Shown one piece after another: positions 25,118-35,683 of a DNA stretch of 64,000 bases. Positions within the stretch are counted from its first letter, which is position 1, and every line of letters begins with the position of its first letter. The position numbers and the translations under genes are program-made. Below the pieces are notes generated by a model. That model was not told where the DNA came from. It searched no databases and saw only the letters and a program-made list of their open reading frames with translations. Source of the DNA: CAVXNB01 sp963763085 (GTDB taxonomy: Bacteria > Actinomycetota > Acidimicrobiia > Acidimicrobiales > Bog-793); the NCBI GenBank assembly GCA_963763085.1, contig CAVXNB010000003.1:496001-560000 (forward strand), given 5' to 3'.

Positions 25118-25152
25118 ACAAGTGCTCCAGAGCTAGGCGGGCTTGCACCGCA

Positions 25153-25181
25153 AGGCTACGGGATGCGTGCCCAGGTCACAA
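25153..25181 (-). promoter_or_regulatory. Candidate mreB promoter
   Basis: Read on the minus strand, TTGTGA (25181-25176), a 17-base spacer and TAGCCT (25158-25153) lie about 35 bases before the mreB ATG, which also has GGAG eight bases upstream. Moderate match to the housekeeping consensus. Confidence 0.4.
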
Positions 25182-25240
25182 GAGCGGAGTTGCGGCTCGC
25201 CGGTCGCTGTGTCCGGGTGGGATGTTCAAATTCTTTTCCA

Positions 25241-25294
25241 AACTTGCCTCCCATCGAGATTGCGACCAGTCGCAATCATTAACGGAGGCAAGTT
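25241..25294 (+). repeat. Dispersed nested-palindrome element, copy 2
   Basis: Outer arms AACTTGCCTCC (25241-25251) and GGAGGCAAGTT (25284-25294) are perfect 11-base inverted repeats. Inside them ATTGCGA-ccag-TCGCAAT (25259-25276) is a perfect 7-base hairpin. The core and the tail TTAACGGAGGCAAG are shared with 3786-3844. It lies between the ndk 3' end and the mreB promoter, so it could end ndk transcription. Its symmetry is better than copy 1. Confidence 0.75.
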
Positions 25295-25366
25295 GAACGC
25301 GTTTTCGAAGTACCCCGAGGAGCGCCCCGGCCGGCGGCCGGCGGTCAGGCTGCGTGCGGCGTCGCG

Positions 25367-25777
25367 CTATCCGAGTCCGGGGAAGAAGATCTCGATCTCC
25401 CGCGCCGCCGACTCGGCACTGTCCGAGCCGTGAATGAGGTTCTCCGTCAGCTCGACTGCGAGATCGCCCCGGATCGTGCCGGGCGGCGCCTCGGCGGGAT
25501 TGGTCGGCCCCATCAGGATGCGCACGATCTTCCAGGTGTCGGGCGGGCCGGCGACGACCATGACCATGGCCGGGCTCCGGCCGATGAACCCGACGAGGTC
25601 GCCGTAGAACGGCTTCCCGGCGTGCTCGGCGTAGTGGCGGCCCGCCGTCTCGGCATCGATCATTCGCAACTCAGCCGCCAAGATGCGAAGGCCCTTTCGT
25701 TCGAGTCGGCCGACGATCTCGCCGATCAGACCCCGTTCCACGGCATCGGGCTTGCAAATGACCAGCGTGCGCTCCAC
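25367..25777 (-). CDS. ndk: Nucleoside diphosphate kinase
   Basis: Transfers gamma-phosphate among nucleoside di- and triphosphates. The 136 residues are standard; MERTLVICKPDAVERGLIGEI opens the fold and the phospho-His is in ENLIHGSDSAESA (about residue 115). It follows folC after 73 bases and precedes the palindromic repeat. Confidence 0.96.
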   Translation of the reverse strand: MERTLVICKPDAVERGLIGEIVGRLERKGLRILAAELRMIDAETAGRHYAEHAGKPFYGDLVGFIGRSPAMVMVVAGPPDTWKIVRILMGPTNPAEAPPGTIRGDLAVELTENLIHGSDSAESAAREIEIFFPGLG

Positions 25778-25850
25778 GGGCGGGGACCCTAATCGCCATC
25801 GGGACGAAGCGGCAACGTCCGAGGCGCACGGGCACGCGCCCGGCGGGCGT

Positions 25851-27234
25851 TCAGCGAAGCGCCGTTCGCGCCGCCCCGACGACGTAGAGCGAACCCGTCA
25901 CGAGCACGAGATCGTCGCGGTCCACAAGCTCGAGCGCCCGGTCGACCGCCTCGGCGGTCGTCCCGGACTCCTCCGCCACAAGACCCGAGTGATCGCGCCG
26001 CAGCCGCGACCTTCTCCGGCTCCTGGGCCCGGGGCGAGGGGGGACGGCAGGCCACGACCGCGGCGATGCGGTCGGGACCGAGCGCCGAGAGAAGCTCTCG
26101 CGGATCGCGCCCACCCAGGCAGCCCATGACGACCACCACCCGCCGAGCGGCGGCGAAGTCCTCCCTGAGCGCTCGGCCGGCGGCGGCTGCACCGGCGGCA
26201 TTGTGGGCGCCGTCGAGAACGACCAGAGGATGGCGGCGCATCACCTCGAGTCGCCCAGGCACAGTGACCGAGGCGAGCGCGCTGCTGACGAGATCCTGCT
26301 CGAGGGGCGTCTCGAGGAAGGCCTGCGCCGCCGCGACCGCACAAGCTGCGTTGTCCGCCTGGTGCGCACCGTGAAGCGGAACGAGCACGTCGGAGAATCG
26401 CCCGAGTGGCGTCCACAGGTCGACCACCCGCCCACCGACGGCGAGCCGGTTGGACTCGCAACCGAACTCCTCCCCGCGCCGCCAGATCGCACGTGTACCG
26501 GCGCGCTCTGCCTCGGCCTCGAAGATCGCCGAGACAACCGGCTCGCGCTCGCCGAGCACGAGGAGCGAGCCCGGCTTCACGATGCCGGCCTTCTCGGCTG
26601 CGATCGATTCCCTGGTCGTGCCGAGGATGTCGGTGTGGTCGAGCTCGACGTTCGTCACGACGGCGACGTCCCCATCGGCGACGTTCGTGGCGTCGTAGCG
26701 GCCGCCCAGCCCAACCTCGATGACCGCGGCCTCTGCCGCCTGGTCGGCGAACCAGGCGAAGGCCGCAGCCGTCACGAGCTCGAACCACGTCGCCCTGAGG
26801 TCGAGGAAGCGCTCGAGCTCGGCCAGGGTCCCGAGAACTGCGACGAGAGCGTCGTCGGAGATCTCGGCGCCATCGAACTCCAGCCGCTCGTTGATCCGCT
26901 CGAGGTGCGGGCTCGAGTAGGTGCCGACCGTCAGCCCGCACGCCTGCAGGATCGCCGCCGCCATCCGCGAGGTGGAGCCTTTGCCGTTCGTACCGGTGAC
27001 GTGAATGATCGGGTACGCAGCCTGCGGGTCGTCCAGCGCCTCGACGAGCGCCCTGATGCGCTCGAGGCTGGGCAGCCCGAGGCGGCCGGCCCGGCCCGAC
27101 TCGATCGCCTCGAGATTGACGTGCCGGTCCAGCCAGGCGAGCGTCTCGCCAAGGGAGGGTGGCCCGGCGCCCGGCAGCGGGAGCAGCGGCGCCGGCTCCC
27201 CGTGAGAGCCGCTCTGCCGATCAGATTGAGGCAC
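25851..27234 (-). CDS. folC: Folylpolyglutamate/dihydrofolate synthase, frame broken near the C-terminus
   Basis: Adds glutamate to folates. From GTG 27234 the Mur-ligase fold reads normally: IHVTGTNGKGSTSRM (P-loop), SSPHLERINERL, NVELDHTDILG, LDGAHNAAG. Near 25993-26003 the frame is lost; the expected end (HSGLVAEESGTTAEAV, LVLVTGSLYVVGAAR) continues in another frame to a stop at 25851. The interval is 461 codons plus one base, so one extra base (or two missing) explains it. Read literally, the protein ends with about 80 wrong residues at 25789. The gene lies 32 bases after clpX. Confidence 0.87.
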
Positions 27235-27266
27235 GCCTCAAGAGCGCTCGTGGAAGCCGGGAGCTG

Positions 27267-28544
<1,278 letters not shown>

Positions 28545-28559
28545 ATTGCCCCCCGTAGC

Positions 28560-29189
28560 TCAGGCTGCGCCGACGGCCGCGGCGATGCCGACGGCCTCCC
28601 TGCTGGTGATGACCTCGTCGATGATGCCGTACTCCTTGGCTTCCTCGGCATCCATGATGAAGTCCCGGTCCGTGTCCTTGTGGAGCCTCTCCGGCGACTG
28701 ACCGGTGTCGTTCGCGAGCATCTCGTTCAGGAGATCCCGCATCCGGAGGATCTCCTTCGCCTGCAGCTCGATATCGCTCGCCTGTCCTCCGCCTCCGCCG
28801 TAGGGCTGGTGGAGCAGGATGCGAGCATGCGGGAGCGCGAACCGCTTTCCCTTCGTGCCTGCGGCAAGCAGGACGGCCGCCGCCGACGCCGCCTGTCCGA
28901 AGCAGAACGTCGACTTGTCGGGCCGCACGTACTTCATGGTGTCGTAGATCGCGAACAGCGCCGTGATGTCGCCGCCGGGCGAATTGATGTAGATGTTGAT
29001 GTCCTTCTCGGGATCCTCGGACTCGAGAAACAGCATCTGCGCGCACACGAGGTTCGCCACCGTGTCATCGATCGGTGTCCCGATGAAGATGATCCGCTCG
29101 CGAAGCAGCCTCGAGAAAAGGTCGTAGGCCCGCTCGCCCCTCGGCGACTGCTCGACAACCGTCGGGACGAGGTAGTCATACGCGGTCAA
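28560..29189 (-). CDS. clpP: ATP-dependent Clp protease proteolytic subunit
   Basis: A 209-residue serine protease. The triad is Ser 102 in GQAASAAAV, His 127 in ILLHQPYGG and Asp 176 in DTDRDF. The start is TTG 29189, supported by AAGGAGGG eight bases upstream inside the end of tig and by the N-terminus YDYLVPTVVEQ. Many actinobacteria have two adjacent clpP genes; only one is here, so a second may lie elsewhere or be absent. Confidence 0.95.
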   Translation of the reverse strand: MTAYDYLVPTVVEQSPRGERAYDLFSRLLRERIIFIGTPIDDTVANLVCAQMLFLESEDPEKDINIYINSPGGDITALFAIYDTMKYVRPDKSTFCFGQAASAAAVLLAAGTKGKRFALPHARILLHQPYGGGGGQASDIELQAKEILRMRDLLNEMLANDTGQSPERLHKDTDRDFIMDAEEAKEYGIIDEVITSREAVGIAAAVGAA

Positions 29190-29192
29190 GTT

Positions 29193-30638
29193 TCAGCCCT
29201 CCTTGCTCGATGCGGACTCGACCGCGCCCACGTCTGCGGTCTCGGCCTCGATGTCGGTGCCGTCCGCGGCACCGTCATCCGCCTCCACCACATCCGCGTC
29301 CGCGACCTCGGCCGCCGCCTCCTCGGAGCCGCCGGCTTCGAGGAGCAAAGATCGATCCATTGGGGCCCCTTGCTCATCCACGAGGTCGACAGAATCGGTG
29401 AGCCACTCCACCGCCTTCTCGTTCCTCACCTCGGAGCGTAGCTGCTCCAGACCACCGGTCCCTGCGAGGCGGGTCGCGAGCGTCCGCGCGCTCTGGCCGG
29501 TCTGGGACGCGAGACGCTCGATCTCGGCCACCAGGTCCTCGTCGTTCACCGTGATCTCCTCGGCATCGGCGAGGGCCCGCAAGGCGAGATCCACGCGGAC
29601 CTGAGAGGCGGCTTGGCGTTCGATCTCCTCGGTGAGCTCGGACCCGTCCTGGCCGGAGGCCTCCAGGTACTGGTCGATCGTCAGACCGCGATCGGACAGG
29701 CGATGGGCGAGGGCGTCGCGAGCTCGTTCCGCCGCCGCCTCGACGAGGGTCGGCGGGGGCTCCTCGGAGACCAGCTCGGCGAGGGCGTCAACCGCCCGCT
29801 CACGAAGAATGAGCCGCGCCTCGAGCCTCTTCAAGCTGGTGAGACGGGTTGCCAGGTCCTCTCGCAGCTCCTCGAGGGTCTCGAACTCCGACGCGTCCGA
29901 GGCCCACTCGTCGTTCGCCTCGGGGAGCACCTTCTCGCGCACCTGCTTGACGAGCAGCCGCAGCTTGCCGGCGCCGCCCTGCATCTGAGGGGCATCGATC
30001 TCGACGATGTCGCCGGCCTTCTTGCCGCGCAGCTCGGCGTCGGCCCCTTCCGCGATGCCGCCCGTCCCGACCTCGTACACGAAGTCGTCGGCGCTCATCC
30101 CGTCCGCGATCTCTCCCCCGCGCACCCCGTGCACGTCGACGGTGACGAGATCACCGTCCCGAGCTGGTCGTTCGACCTCGCTCAGCTGGGCGAACTGCTC
30201 CCTGAGCCGGTCGATGCGGGCATCGATCTCGAGCTCGGTCGGCTCGATCGGCGGAACCGTGACGACGAGGCCCTGGTAGCCCGCTATCGAGACCTTCGGG
30301 CGTATCTCCACCACGGCGTCGAAGGCGAGAGCGCCGGCGTCCTCGCCCGATGTGATGTCGATCTCCGGGGCGGAGATCGTGTCGAGCGATGCTTCCTCGA
30401 CGGCCTGGGCGTAATAGTCCGGCAGCGCGTGCCGGATCACCTCGGCGCGGATCGCCTGGGCTCCGAGACGTACCTCGAGCAGCCGCCGGGGCACCTTCCC
30501 GGGGCGGAAGCCAGGCACGCTGACTTCTTTCTGCAACCGGCGGAACGTCTCGTCGACTGCGGTCCGAAGCTCCTCCTCGTCGACCTCGACGGTGAGCTTG
30601 ACGCGGTTGCCCTCGAGGGCCTCGGAAGTGGAGCGCAT
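29193..30638 (-). CDS. tig: Trigger factor
   Basis: Ribosome-bound chaperone and prolyl isomerase, 481 residues. The N-terminal ribosome-binding domain has the signature VPGFRPGKVPRRL; the FKBP-like domain spans about 155-240; the C-terminal helical arms end in an acidic tail of about 50 Ala/Asp/Glu residues. First gene of tig-clpP-clpX. Its N-terminal domain also carries the usual EEELRTAVDETF segment. Confidence 0.95.
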   Translation of the reverse strand: MRSTSEALEGNRVKLTVEVDEEELRTAVDETFRRLQKEVSVPGFRPGKVPRRLLEVRLGAQAIRAEVIRHALPDYYAQAVEEASLDTISAPEIDITSGEDAGALAFDAVVEIRPKVSIAGYQGLVVTVPPIEPTELEIDARIDRLREQFAQLSEVERPARDGDLVTVDVHGVRGGEIADGMSADDFVYEVGTGGIAEGADAELRGKKAGDIVEIDAPQMQGGAGKLRLLVKQVREKVLPEANDEWASDASEFETLEELREDLATRLTSLKRLEARLILRERAVDALAELVSEEPPPTLVEAAAERARDALAHRLSDRGLTIDQYLEASGQDGSELTEEIERQAASQVRVDLALRALADAEEITVNDEDLVAEIERLASQTGQSARTLATRLAGTGGLEQLRSEVRNEKAVEWLTDSVDLVDEQGAPMDRSLLLEAGGSEEAAAEVADADVVEADDGAADGTDIEAETADVGAVESASSKEG

Positions 30639-30725
30639 AGTTCGTGGGTACTCTACCGGCCGTACCCGGCACCGGCCGCCACTCCGCTCACAGCGTGCGA
30701 CCCGATGCCAGGCGCGGCGGGCTGC

Positions 30726-32372
30726 TCAGGACTTGTACATCCTTTGGAAGCCGTAGTTCGACAGTGAGAGGCCGGTGAGGCCGGGCACGACCCCGCCCAG
30801 TTTCTTGGAGTAGCCGTCGATGACCGGGGGGAAGTACGGGATGATGTAGCCGCCGTAGTTGTAGTCGATCATCTGCATCTCGTGGGCGAGCTCGGTTCGC
30901 AGGTTGTCGTCGAGGGTGGCGGTGGCCTGGTTGTACAAGTGGATGTACTGCGGGCCGAACTTGGGTGGGTCGGGACTCGCGAAGTGGGTCTCGTTGAACG
31001 GCGAGTTGGGCAGCGTCGCTTCGGAGACCTGGGGCAGGTAGTCGGCGTAGTACCAGTAGTCCTGCGCGAACGTCCACTTCAGGTAGTTGGTTCCGTAGAA
31101 CTCGGTCACGGTCACCGGCTGGAGATTGATCGTGATGCCGGCGAGCGAGGCCTGCTGCTTCAGCACCTGGGCCATGGCGGTCGTGCCCTGGGCGATGTCG
31201 GCCGTCTGCATCGTGACCGTCAGGTTCTCCTGACCGGCCTTCTTGAGGAGGGACTTTGCCTGGGCGATGTCCTGCACCCGCTGCGGGATGGACGTGTCGA
31301 AATCGGCGGAGAGCGGCGAGAAGATGTCGTTGCCGATCCGGCCGTTGCCGCCGAAGACGAGCCTGAGCATCTGCTCACGGTCGACGCAGAGGCGCAACGC
31401 CTGGCGCACTCTCACATCGTTGAACGGGGCGGTGTCGACGCGCATCGTCACCGGGGTCATTCCGGCTGCCTTTGACACGAGGACGTTGGCGCCGCCGCTA
31501 TGCACGGTGTTGATCGAGTCGACAGAGAGCAGGTTCACGCAGTCCGCTTGTCCGCTGACGAGAGCGTTCACCTGGCTGGTCTCGTCCTGGAAGTCGGTGA
31601 TGACGACGCTGTCGACGTAGGGGTAGGGCGAGTCCCAGTAGTTCGGGTTGCGGTTGAAGACGCTCCGCTCACCGGGCGTGAACGATTCGTACACGAACGG
31701 CCCGGTGCCGACTGGCTTCTTCGGGTCGAAACCGACCGGCAGGATGCTCAGGTAGTAGTAGTAACCGATGATCGAAGGCACGAACGTCGCGAACGGCACG
31801 TGGCAGGGGATCTGCACCGTGAGGTCGTCGAGCGCCTTCATGTTCTTGACGTCGCACGAGGCGAGCGACGAGGCACCGCCGAGGTTGCCGCTCACGACGC
31901 GCTGGTAGCTGTAGATCACGTCCTGGGCGGTCAAGGGCTTGCCGTTGTGGAACGTGACGCCCTTCCTGAGCTTGACCGTCCAGACCGTGGCCGCCTTGTT
32001 CGGCTCGATCGACTCGGCAAGGGTGTACCTCGGCTGGCAGTTGAGGTCCCAGACGACGAGCGCGTCGTACAAGCTGACGATCCGGGCGAAGTCGACGTTG
32101 TTGACACCCTTCTGGCCGTCGACCGTGTCGGACGAGTCACCGCCCGTCAGCGCCACGTTGAGGACGCCGCCCTTGGGGATCTTGTTGGACGGGAGCGTTG
32201 TCCCGGTTGTAGCGGTCGTCGTCGTGCCGCTCGACGAGGAACCGCACGCCGCCAGGGCGGTCCCGCCGGCTCCGAGCGCAACCGCTCCCGCGGTGAGCTT
32301 CAGGAAGTCTCGCCTGGAGGTTCCGCTCAACCGACTGAGCTCGTCGCCGCTGACAGCTCCATCCCGACCCAT
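30726..32372 (-). CDS. Peptide-type ABC substrate-binding lipoprotein, paralogue 1
   Basis: A 548-residue family 5 (DppA/OppA-type) binding protein. The start at 32372 gives a Tat signal SRRDFLKL followed by a lipobox LAACGSS and a Ser/Thr-rich linker. Family landmarks are WTVKLRKGVTFHNGKPLTAQDV and VGTGPFVYESF. No permease or ATPase gene adjoins it. It is closely similar along its length to the protein at 38760-40346 and shares an upstream palindrome with it and with dppB, so it probably serves the dppBCDF system. Family 5 ligands include oligosaccharides as well as peptides; the ligand is unknown. Confidence 0.88.
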   Translation of the reverse strand: MGRDGAVSGDELSRLSGTSRRDFLKLTAGAVALGAGGTALAACGSSSSGTTTTATTGTTLPSNKIPKGGVLNVALTGGDSSDTVDGQKGVNNVDFARIVSLYDALVVWDLNCQPRYTLAESIEPNKAATVWTVKLRKGVTFHNGKPLTAQDVIYSYQRVVSGNLGGASSLASCDVKNMKALDDLTVQIPCHVPFATFVPSIIGYYYYLSILPVGFDPKKPVGTGPFVYESFTPGERSVFNRNPNYWDSPYPYVDSVVITDFQDETSQVNALVSGQADCVNLLSVDSINTVHSGGANVLVSKAAGMTPVTMRVDTAPFNDVRVRQALRLCVDREQMLRLVFGGNGRIGNDIFSPLSADFDTSIPQRVQDIAQAKSLLKKAGQENLTVTMQTADIAQGTTAMAQVLKQQASLAGITINLQPVTVTEFYGTNYLKWTFAQDYWYYADYLPQVSEATLPNSPFNETHFASPDPPKFGPQYIHLYNQATATLDDNLRTELAHEMQMIDYNYGGYIIPYFPPVIDGYSKKLGGVVPGLTGLSLSNYGFQRMYKS

Positions 32373-32417
32373 GAATCTCCCCCTTGTTTCCGACAGACAG
32401 CCTGCCGGCTGAGTTGC

Positions 32418-32450
32418 GAGAACGTTACGCACACCTTTTTACCCTGTCAA
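32418..32450 (-). promoter_or_regulatory. Promoter and palindromic operator of binding protein 1
   Basis: On the minus strand TTGACA (32450-32445), a 17-base spacer and TAACGT (32427-32422) form a good promoter about 50 bases before the start codon. The -10 box lies inside CGTAACGTTCTC (32429-32418), a degenerate copy of the palindrome CGTAATATTACG found before dppB. A repressor bound there would block the promoter. Confidence 0.55.
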
Positions 32451-32465
32451 CGAACCGCTCGGTCG

Positions 32466-33104
32466 TCACCGCCAGGCGAAGACGGGCTGGTCGAAGCACG
32501 CGACGCGGGTCGGTCGTCCGTGCATCGCCGCTTCACGGAGCTGATAAAGGATGGCTCCGGTCGGAGCGAACACCGAGTCGCCCGAGCCGAGCGGCACTTC
32601 GATGACCTCCCGCTCACTCTCGGGAATGCGGGTCAGGCGCGGCACACCCGGACGGTCCAAAAGCGCGAGCGGGAAGAGATGGGCGGCAGCCACCTCCGCC
32701 GGGTCGATACGCAAGGCGCCGGCTTCGCCGCCCCAGACGACCACAGGAGAGATGGCGAATCCCGATCGTGTGGCGTAGTCGTCGAGGCGGCCGAGCACGG
32801 AGGTCGTGTCGAGTCGCAGACCCACTTCCTCCTCGAGCTCTCTGAGCGCTGCCGCCTCGACGGCCTCGCCTGGATCGAGACGTCCCCCGGGGAAGGCCCA
32901 CTGGCCGGAGTGGTTGCGGAGTCCCTGGGCGCGCTCGGTCAGGACGAAGCACGCGGCTCCGTCCCTCCGGGCGACGATCGCCACGGCGACAGCGGCCCTG
33001 CGGAGGCCGGCGGGCAAGGGCGGTGCGAGCTCGAAGCCAGCCAGGTTGACCGTAAGGCGCGCCCGAAGCTCGGGGGTCGCCGTGTAGGCGTCTCCTGTCT
33101 GCAT
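32466..33104 (-). CDS. NUDIX hydrolase, CoA pyrophosphatase-like
   Basis: A 212-residue NUDIX protein. The NUDIX box is complete: GRLDPGEAVEAAALRELEEEVGL. The preceding VLTERAQGLRNHSGQWAFPGG matches the coenzyme A diphosphatase (NudL/YeaB) subgroup. The start MQTGDAY at 33104 is preferred to an ATG three codons upstream. It is divergent from the SDR gene at 33306. Substrate call is by family motif only. Confidence 0.82.
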   Translation of the reverse strand: MQTGDAYTATPELRARLTVNLAGFELAPPLPAGLRRAAVAVAIVARRDGAACFVLTERAQGLRNHSGQWAFPGGRLDPGEAVEAAALRELEEEVGLRLDTTSVLGRLDDYATRSGFAISPVVVWGGEAGALRIDPAEVAAAHLFPLALLDRPGVPRLTRIPESEREVIEVPLGSGDSVFAPTGAILYQLREAAMHGRPTRVACFDQPVFAWR

Positions 33105-33305
33105 GCAGGCCACCGTAACGGATGGGGGAACTGTTTTCGGAGGGGGCTGGTTTCTTGGCGGAAACGGCGGTGAGGTCGGGCCTCTGTCTCAATCTCTGGA
33201 CAGTGAGTCCACGCAGTGTTACAACGGCGCTGCCGGCTGGACCGACGAGGAGGAACGGGTGGTCGATCTGCGGAGCGGTTGCGCCTTGGATACAGGAGGC
33301 GGCGA

Positions 33306-34166
33306 ATGAGGGGGCTGTCTGGCCGCGCCGCGGTCGTCACGGGCGCCAGCTCCGGCATCGGCCTTGCCATCGCCAAACGCCTTGCGGAAGAAGGAGCGCG
33401 CCTGCTCCTGATCGCGCTCCCCGCCGATGGCGCCGACCTCGAAGCGGCGGTGGCGGACCTCGCCTCCAACGGGGCCGACGTGCACGGCTTGGAGGCCGAC
33501 ATCTCGGACGCCGAGACTCCGGACCGCATGATCTCCGACTCGCTCCGGCATTTCGGACGGCTCGACATCCTCGTCAACAACGCCGGCATCGCCTTCTTCG
33601 AGGACATCTTCGACACACCGGTCGAGCACCTGGACAGGACGCTGGCGGTGAACGTCCGAGGCTGCTTCGCGATGTCGCTCGCAGCCGCTCGGCAGATGCG
33701 GACCCAGGAGGGCGGCGCAATCGTGAACACGCTCTCGACCGCGTCGCTGATCGGCGAGGAGTTCCAGGTCACCTACAACGTGTCAAAGGGAGCGGTCGCC
33801 TCCTTGACCCGCGGGCTCGCCCTCGACCTCGCCCCGTACGGGATCCGCGTGAACGGCGTCGCCCCCGGTTGGGTCCGGACCCGGGCGACCGGCCGCATCA
33901 TCGGCGACCCGACGCAATGGTCCAAGCACCGCTCGCGCATTCCGCTCGATCGTCCCGCCGACCCCGACGAGGTGGCTTCCTTGTACGCCTTCCTCGCATC
34001 GGACGACGCTTCCTATGTGACCGGTTCGATCTTCGTCTGCGACGGCGGTATGACGAGCGGCTTCCGCTACGGCGGATGGGCCGCTGTGGAGGAACCCGTG
34101 CCCGGGCCGGCGACCGTTATGCCCAAGCTCCCGGCCGAGCTTCACCAGACCGATGCCGTCCGGTAG
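33306..34166 (+). CDS. Short-chain dehydrogenase/reductase 1
   Basis: A 286-residue classical SDR. Cofactor motif TGASSGIG, NNAG at LVNNAGIAFF, catalytic Ser in NTLSTAS and Tyr/Lys in YNVSKG, and the terminal FVCDGGMTSG are all in place. The start at 33306 has AGGAGGCGGCGA upstream. The C-terminus extends about 30 residues past the usual end. It overlaps the next SDR by 14 bases. Probably oxidises a sugar, polyol or derived keto acid; substrate unknown. Confidence 0.88.
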   Translation: MRGLSGRAAVVTGASSGIGLAIAKRLAEEGARLLLIALPADGADLEAAVADLASNGADVHGLEADISDAETPDRMISDSLRHFGRLDILVNNAGIAFFEDIFDTPVEHLDRTLAVNVRGCFAMSLAAARQMRTQEGGAIVNTLSTASLIGEEFQVTYNVSKGAVASLTRGLALDLAPYGIRVNGVAPGWVRTRATGRIIGDPTQWSKHRSRIPLDRPADPDEVASLYAFLASDDASYVTGSIFVCDGGMTSGFRYGGWAAVEEPVPGPATVMPKLPAELHQTDAVR

Positions 34167-34983
34167 CCGCGACTCCGCCGGGCCGGCGGTGGTCGCCCTC
34201 GTGACCGGCGCCGCCCGAGGCATGGGCGCGGCCGTGGCCGGCCGGCTCGCTCAGGACGGATTCGCCATCGCCGCGCTCGACGTCAACTCGAGCCGCGAGA
34301 CGGTCGCGACCGTCACCGCGACCGGCGTGCCCGCCGCCGAGTACCACTGCGACGTACGCGACTGGGACGAGGTCCAGCGAGTCGTGGCCGAGATCGAGGA
34401 CCGGCAGGGCCCAATCGGCGTGCTGGCGTCGGTGGCCGGCGTCTGGGAGGCGATCCCGTTTCTGGAGCTGGACCCGCAGGGCTGGAGTCGCGTCGTCGAC
34501 GTCAACCTGACCGGCTCGTTCCACATCGCTCGCGCCGTCGCGCAGCGGATGGTGGCGCGCCGGTCCGGGTCGATCGTGTGCGTGGCGTCGAACGCCGCCT
34601 TCATGGCTTGGGAGGGTGGGGCGCACTACTCGGCCTCGAAGGCGGGGCTCGTCGGGCTCGTCAAGGGCATGGCGCTCGAGCTCGGCCCGCACGGCATCCG
34701 GGTGAACGCCGTCTGTCCCGGAACGGTCAGGACGCCGGCCAATTCCGACGAGCTCGACCTTCCGGGCGTCGAGGATGCGCAAGCGGCGGCGTGTCCGCTC
34801 GGCAGGATCGGGGCGGCGGACGACATCGCGGAGGCGGTGGCGTTTCTGGCGGACGACGCCAAGGCGTCATGGGTCACAGGCACGAGCCTCCTCGTCGACG
34901 GTGGGTTCGGCACTCACGGCGAAGGCGCCGAATTCGGCGGCCATTCAATCTCGGTGGTGGATGCGTCCGAGACGCTCACCTAG
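34153..34983 (+). CDS. Short-chain dehydrogenase/reductase 2
   Basis: A 276-residue SDR: TGAARGMG cofactor loop, VAGVWE in place of NNAG, Ser in CVASNAA, Tyr/Lys in YSASKAG, and LLVDGGFGTHG. The NNAG change to SVAG is tolerated in other SDRs. It overlaps SDR 1, so the two enzymes are made together and may act in succession on the same substrate. Confidence 0.88.
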   Translation: MPSGSRDSAGPAVVALVTGAARGMGAAVAGRLAQDGFAIAALDVNSSRETVATVTATGVPAAEYHCDVRDWDEVQRVVAEIEDRQGPIGVLASVAGVWEAIPFLELDPQGWSRVVDVNLTGSFHIARAVAQRMVARRSGSIVCVASNAAFMAWEGGAHYSASKAGLVGLVKGMALELGPHGIRVNAVCPGTVRTPANSDELDLPGVEDAQAAACPLGRIGAADDIAEAVAFLADDAKASWVTGTSLLVDGGFGTHGEGAEFGGHSISVVDASETLT

Positions 34984-35018
34984 CCCGCTCGCCATCACAG
35001 AAAGGCAAGGCTCTGCAC

Positions 35019-35633
35019 ATGCTGGTCTACATCGAATACATCAGCCGACGGCCCAACATCTCCCTCGAGCACTTCCACGCCATAGCCCAGCTCGGCCAGG
35101 ACGGCTGGGCGGGTCAGTACGGCGCCGATCGCCTCCTGCTCCACATGGGCCGGACGTGGCGGATCGGGCCCGAACCGGAGTACGTCGCCGTTTGGCTCAC
35201 GCCGGACAGCGGCATGGACCGGCTCGACGACTGGGCACGGGCCTTCGCGAGCGGAGAAGCGGACGCATTCGAGAAGCCGATGGAGGTGGCCGCCCGCCTG
35301 GACGCCGCCGGTTGTTACGAAGCCCTTCGCGAACCCGAGGCCCATCGAGGCGGCCGCTACTACGCGGAGTACTTCGACTTCGAGCCGGGCGCGTCGCAAG
35401 ACGACGTGCGCGCGTTCTTCGAGCATCGTCAGCAGGGCAATGGGCACGGGCTGCCGGTGCTCGTGGACCGCATCGGGCACCTCGGCCCTGACCCGAGAGG
35501 CCTGGCGTTCTGGGTCCTCCCGAATTTCGGCGCTCTGGAAGGGCTTGCTCGGGAGTGCGAACAGGCCGAGTCCTCACCGATCCGGCTCGTGACCGCCGGC
35601 CTGTACGCCGAGCTCGGCCAAGAGGTGCTCTAG
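35019..35633 (+). CDS. Unknown protein, possible ferredoxin-like dimeric barrel
   Basis: A 204-residue protein with no family I can name. It opens MLVYIEYISRRPNISLEHFH and has an internal echo (YYAEYFDFEPGASQDDVRAFFEHR), giving two roughly 100-residue halves of beta-alpha pattern, as in EthD-like or DUF dimeric alpha-beta barrels. No signal peptide. The ATG at 35019 has AAGGCAAGG upstream. It follows SDR 2 after 35 bases and is convergent with iclR. Confidence 0.65.
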   Translation: MLVYIEYISRRPNISLEHFHAIAQLGQDGWAGQYGADRLLLHMGRTWRIGPEPEYVAVWLTPDSGMDRLDDWARAFASGEADAFEKPMEVAARLDAAGCYEALREPEAHRGGRYYAEYFDFEPGASQDDVRAFFEHRQQGNGHGLPVLVDRIGHLGPDPRGLAFWVLPNFGALEGLARECEQAESSPIRLVTAGLYAELGQEVL

Positions 35634-35637
35634 GCCC

Positions 35638-35664
35638 GAGGCCGCCGAGGCCGCCGAGGCCGCT
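35638..35664 (+). repeat. 9-base tandem repeat, three units
   Basis: GAGGCCGCC is repeated three times (last unit ends in T) just after the stop of the preceding gene and before the convergent iclR stop at 35684. It is short and GC-rich, with no T-run; probably only simple-sequence slippage. Confidence 0.6.
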
Positions 35665-35683
35665 CACATCGTCGGGGGACGGC

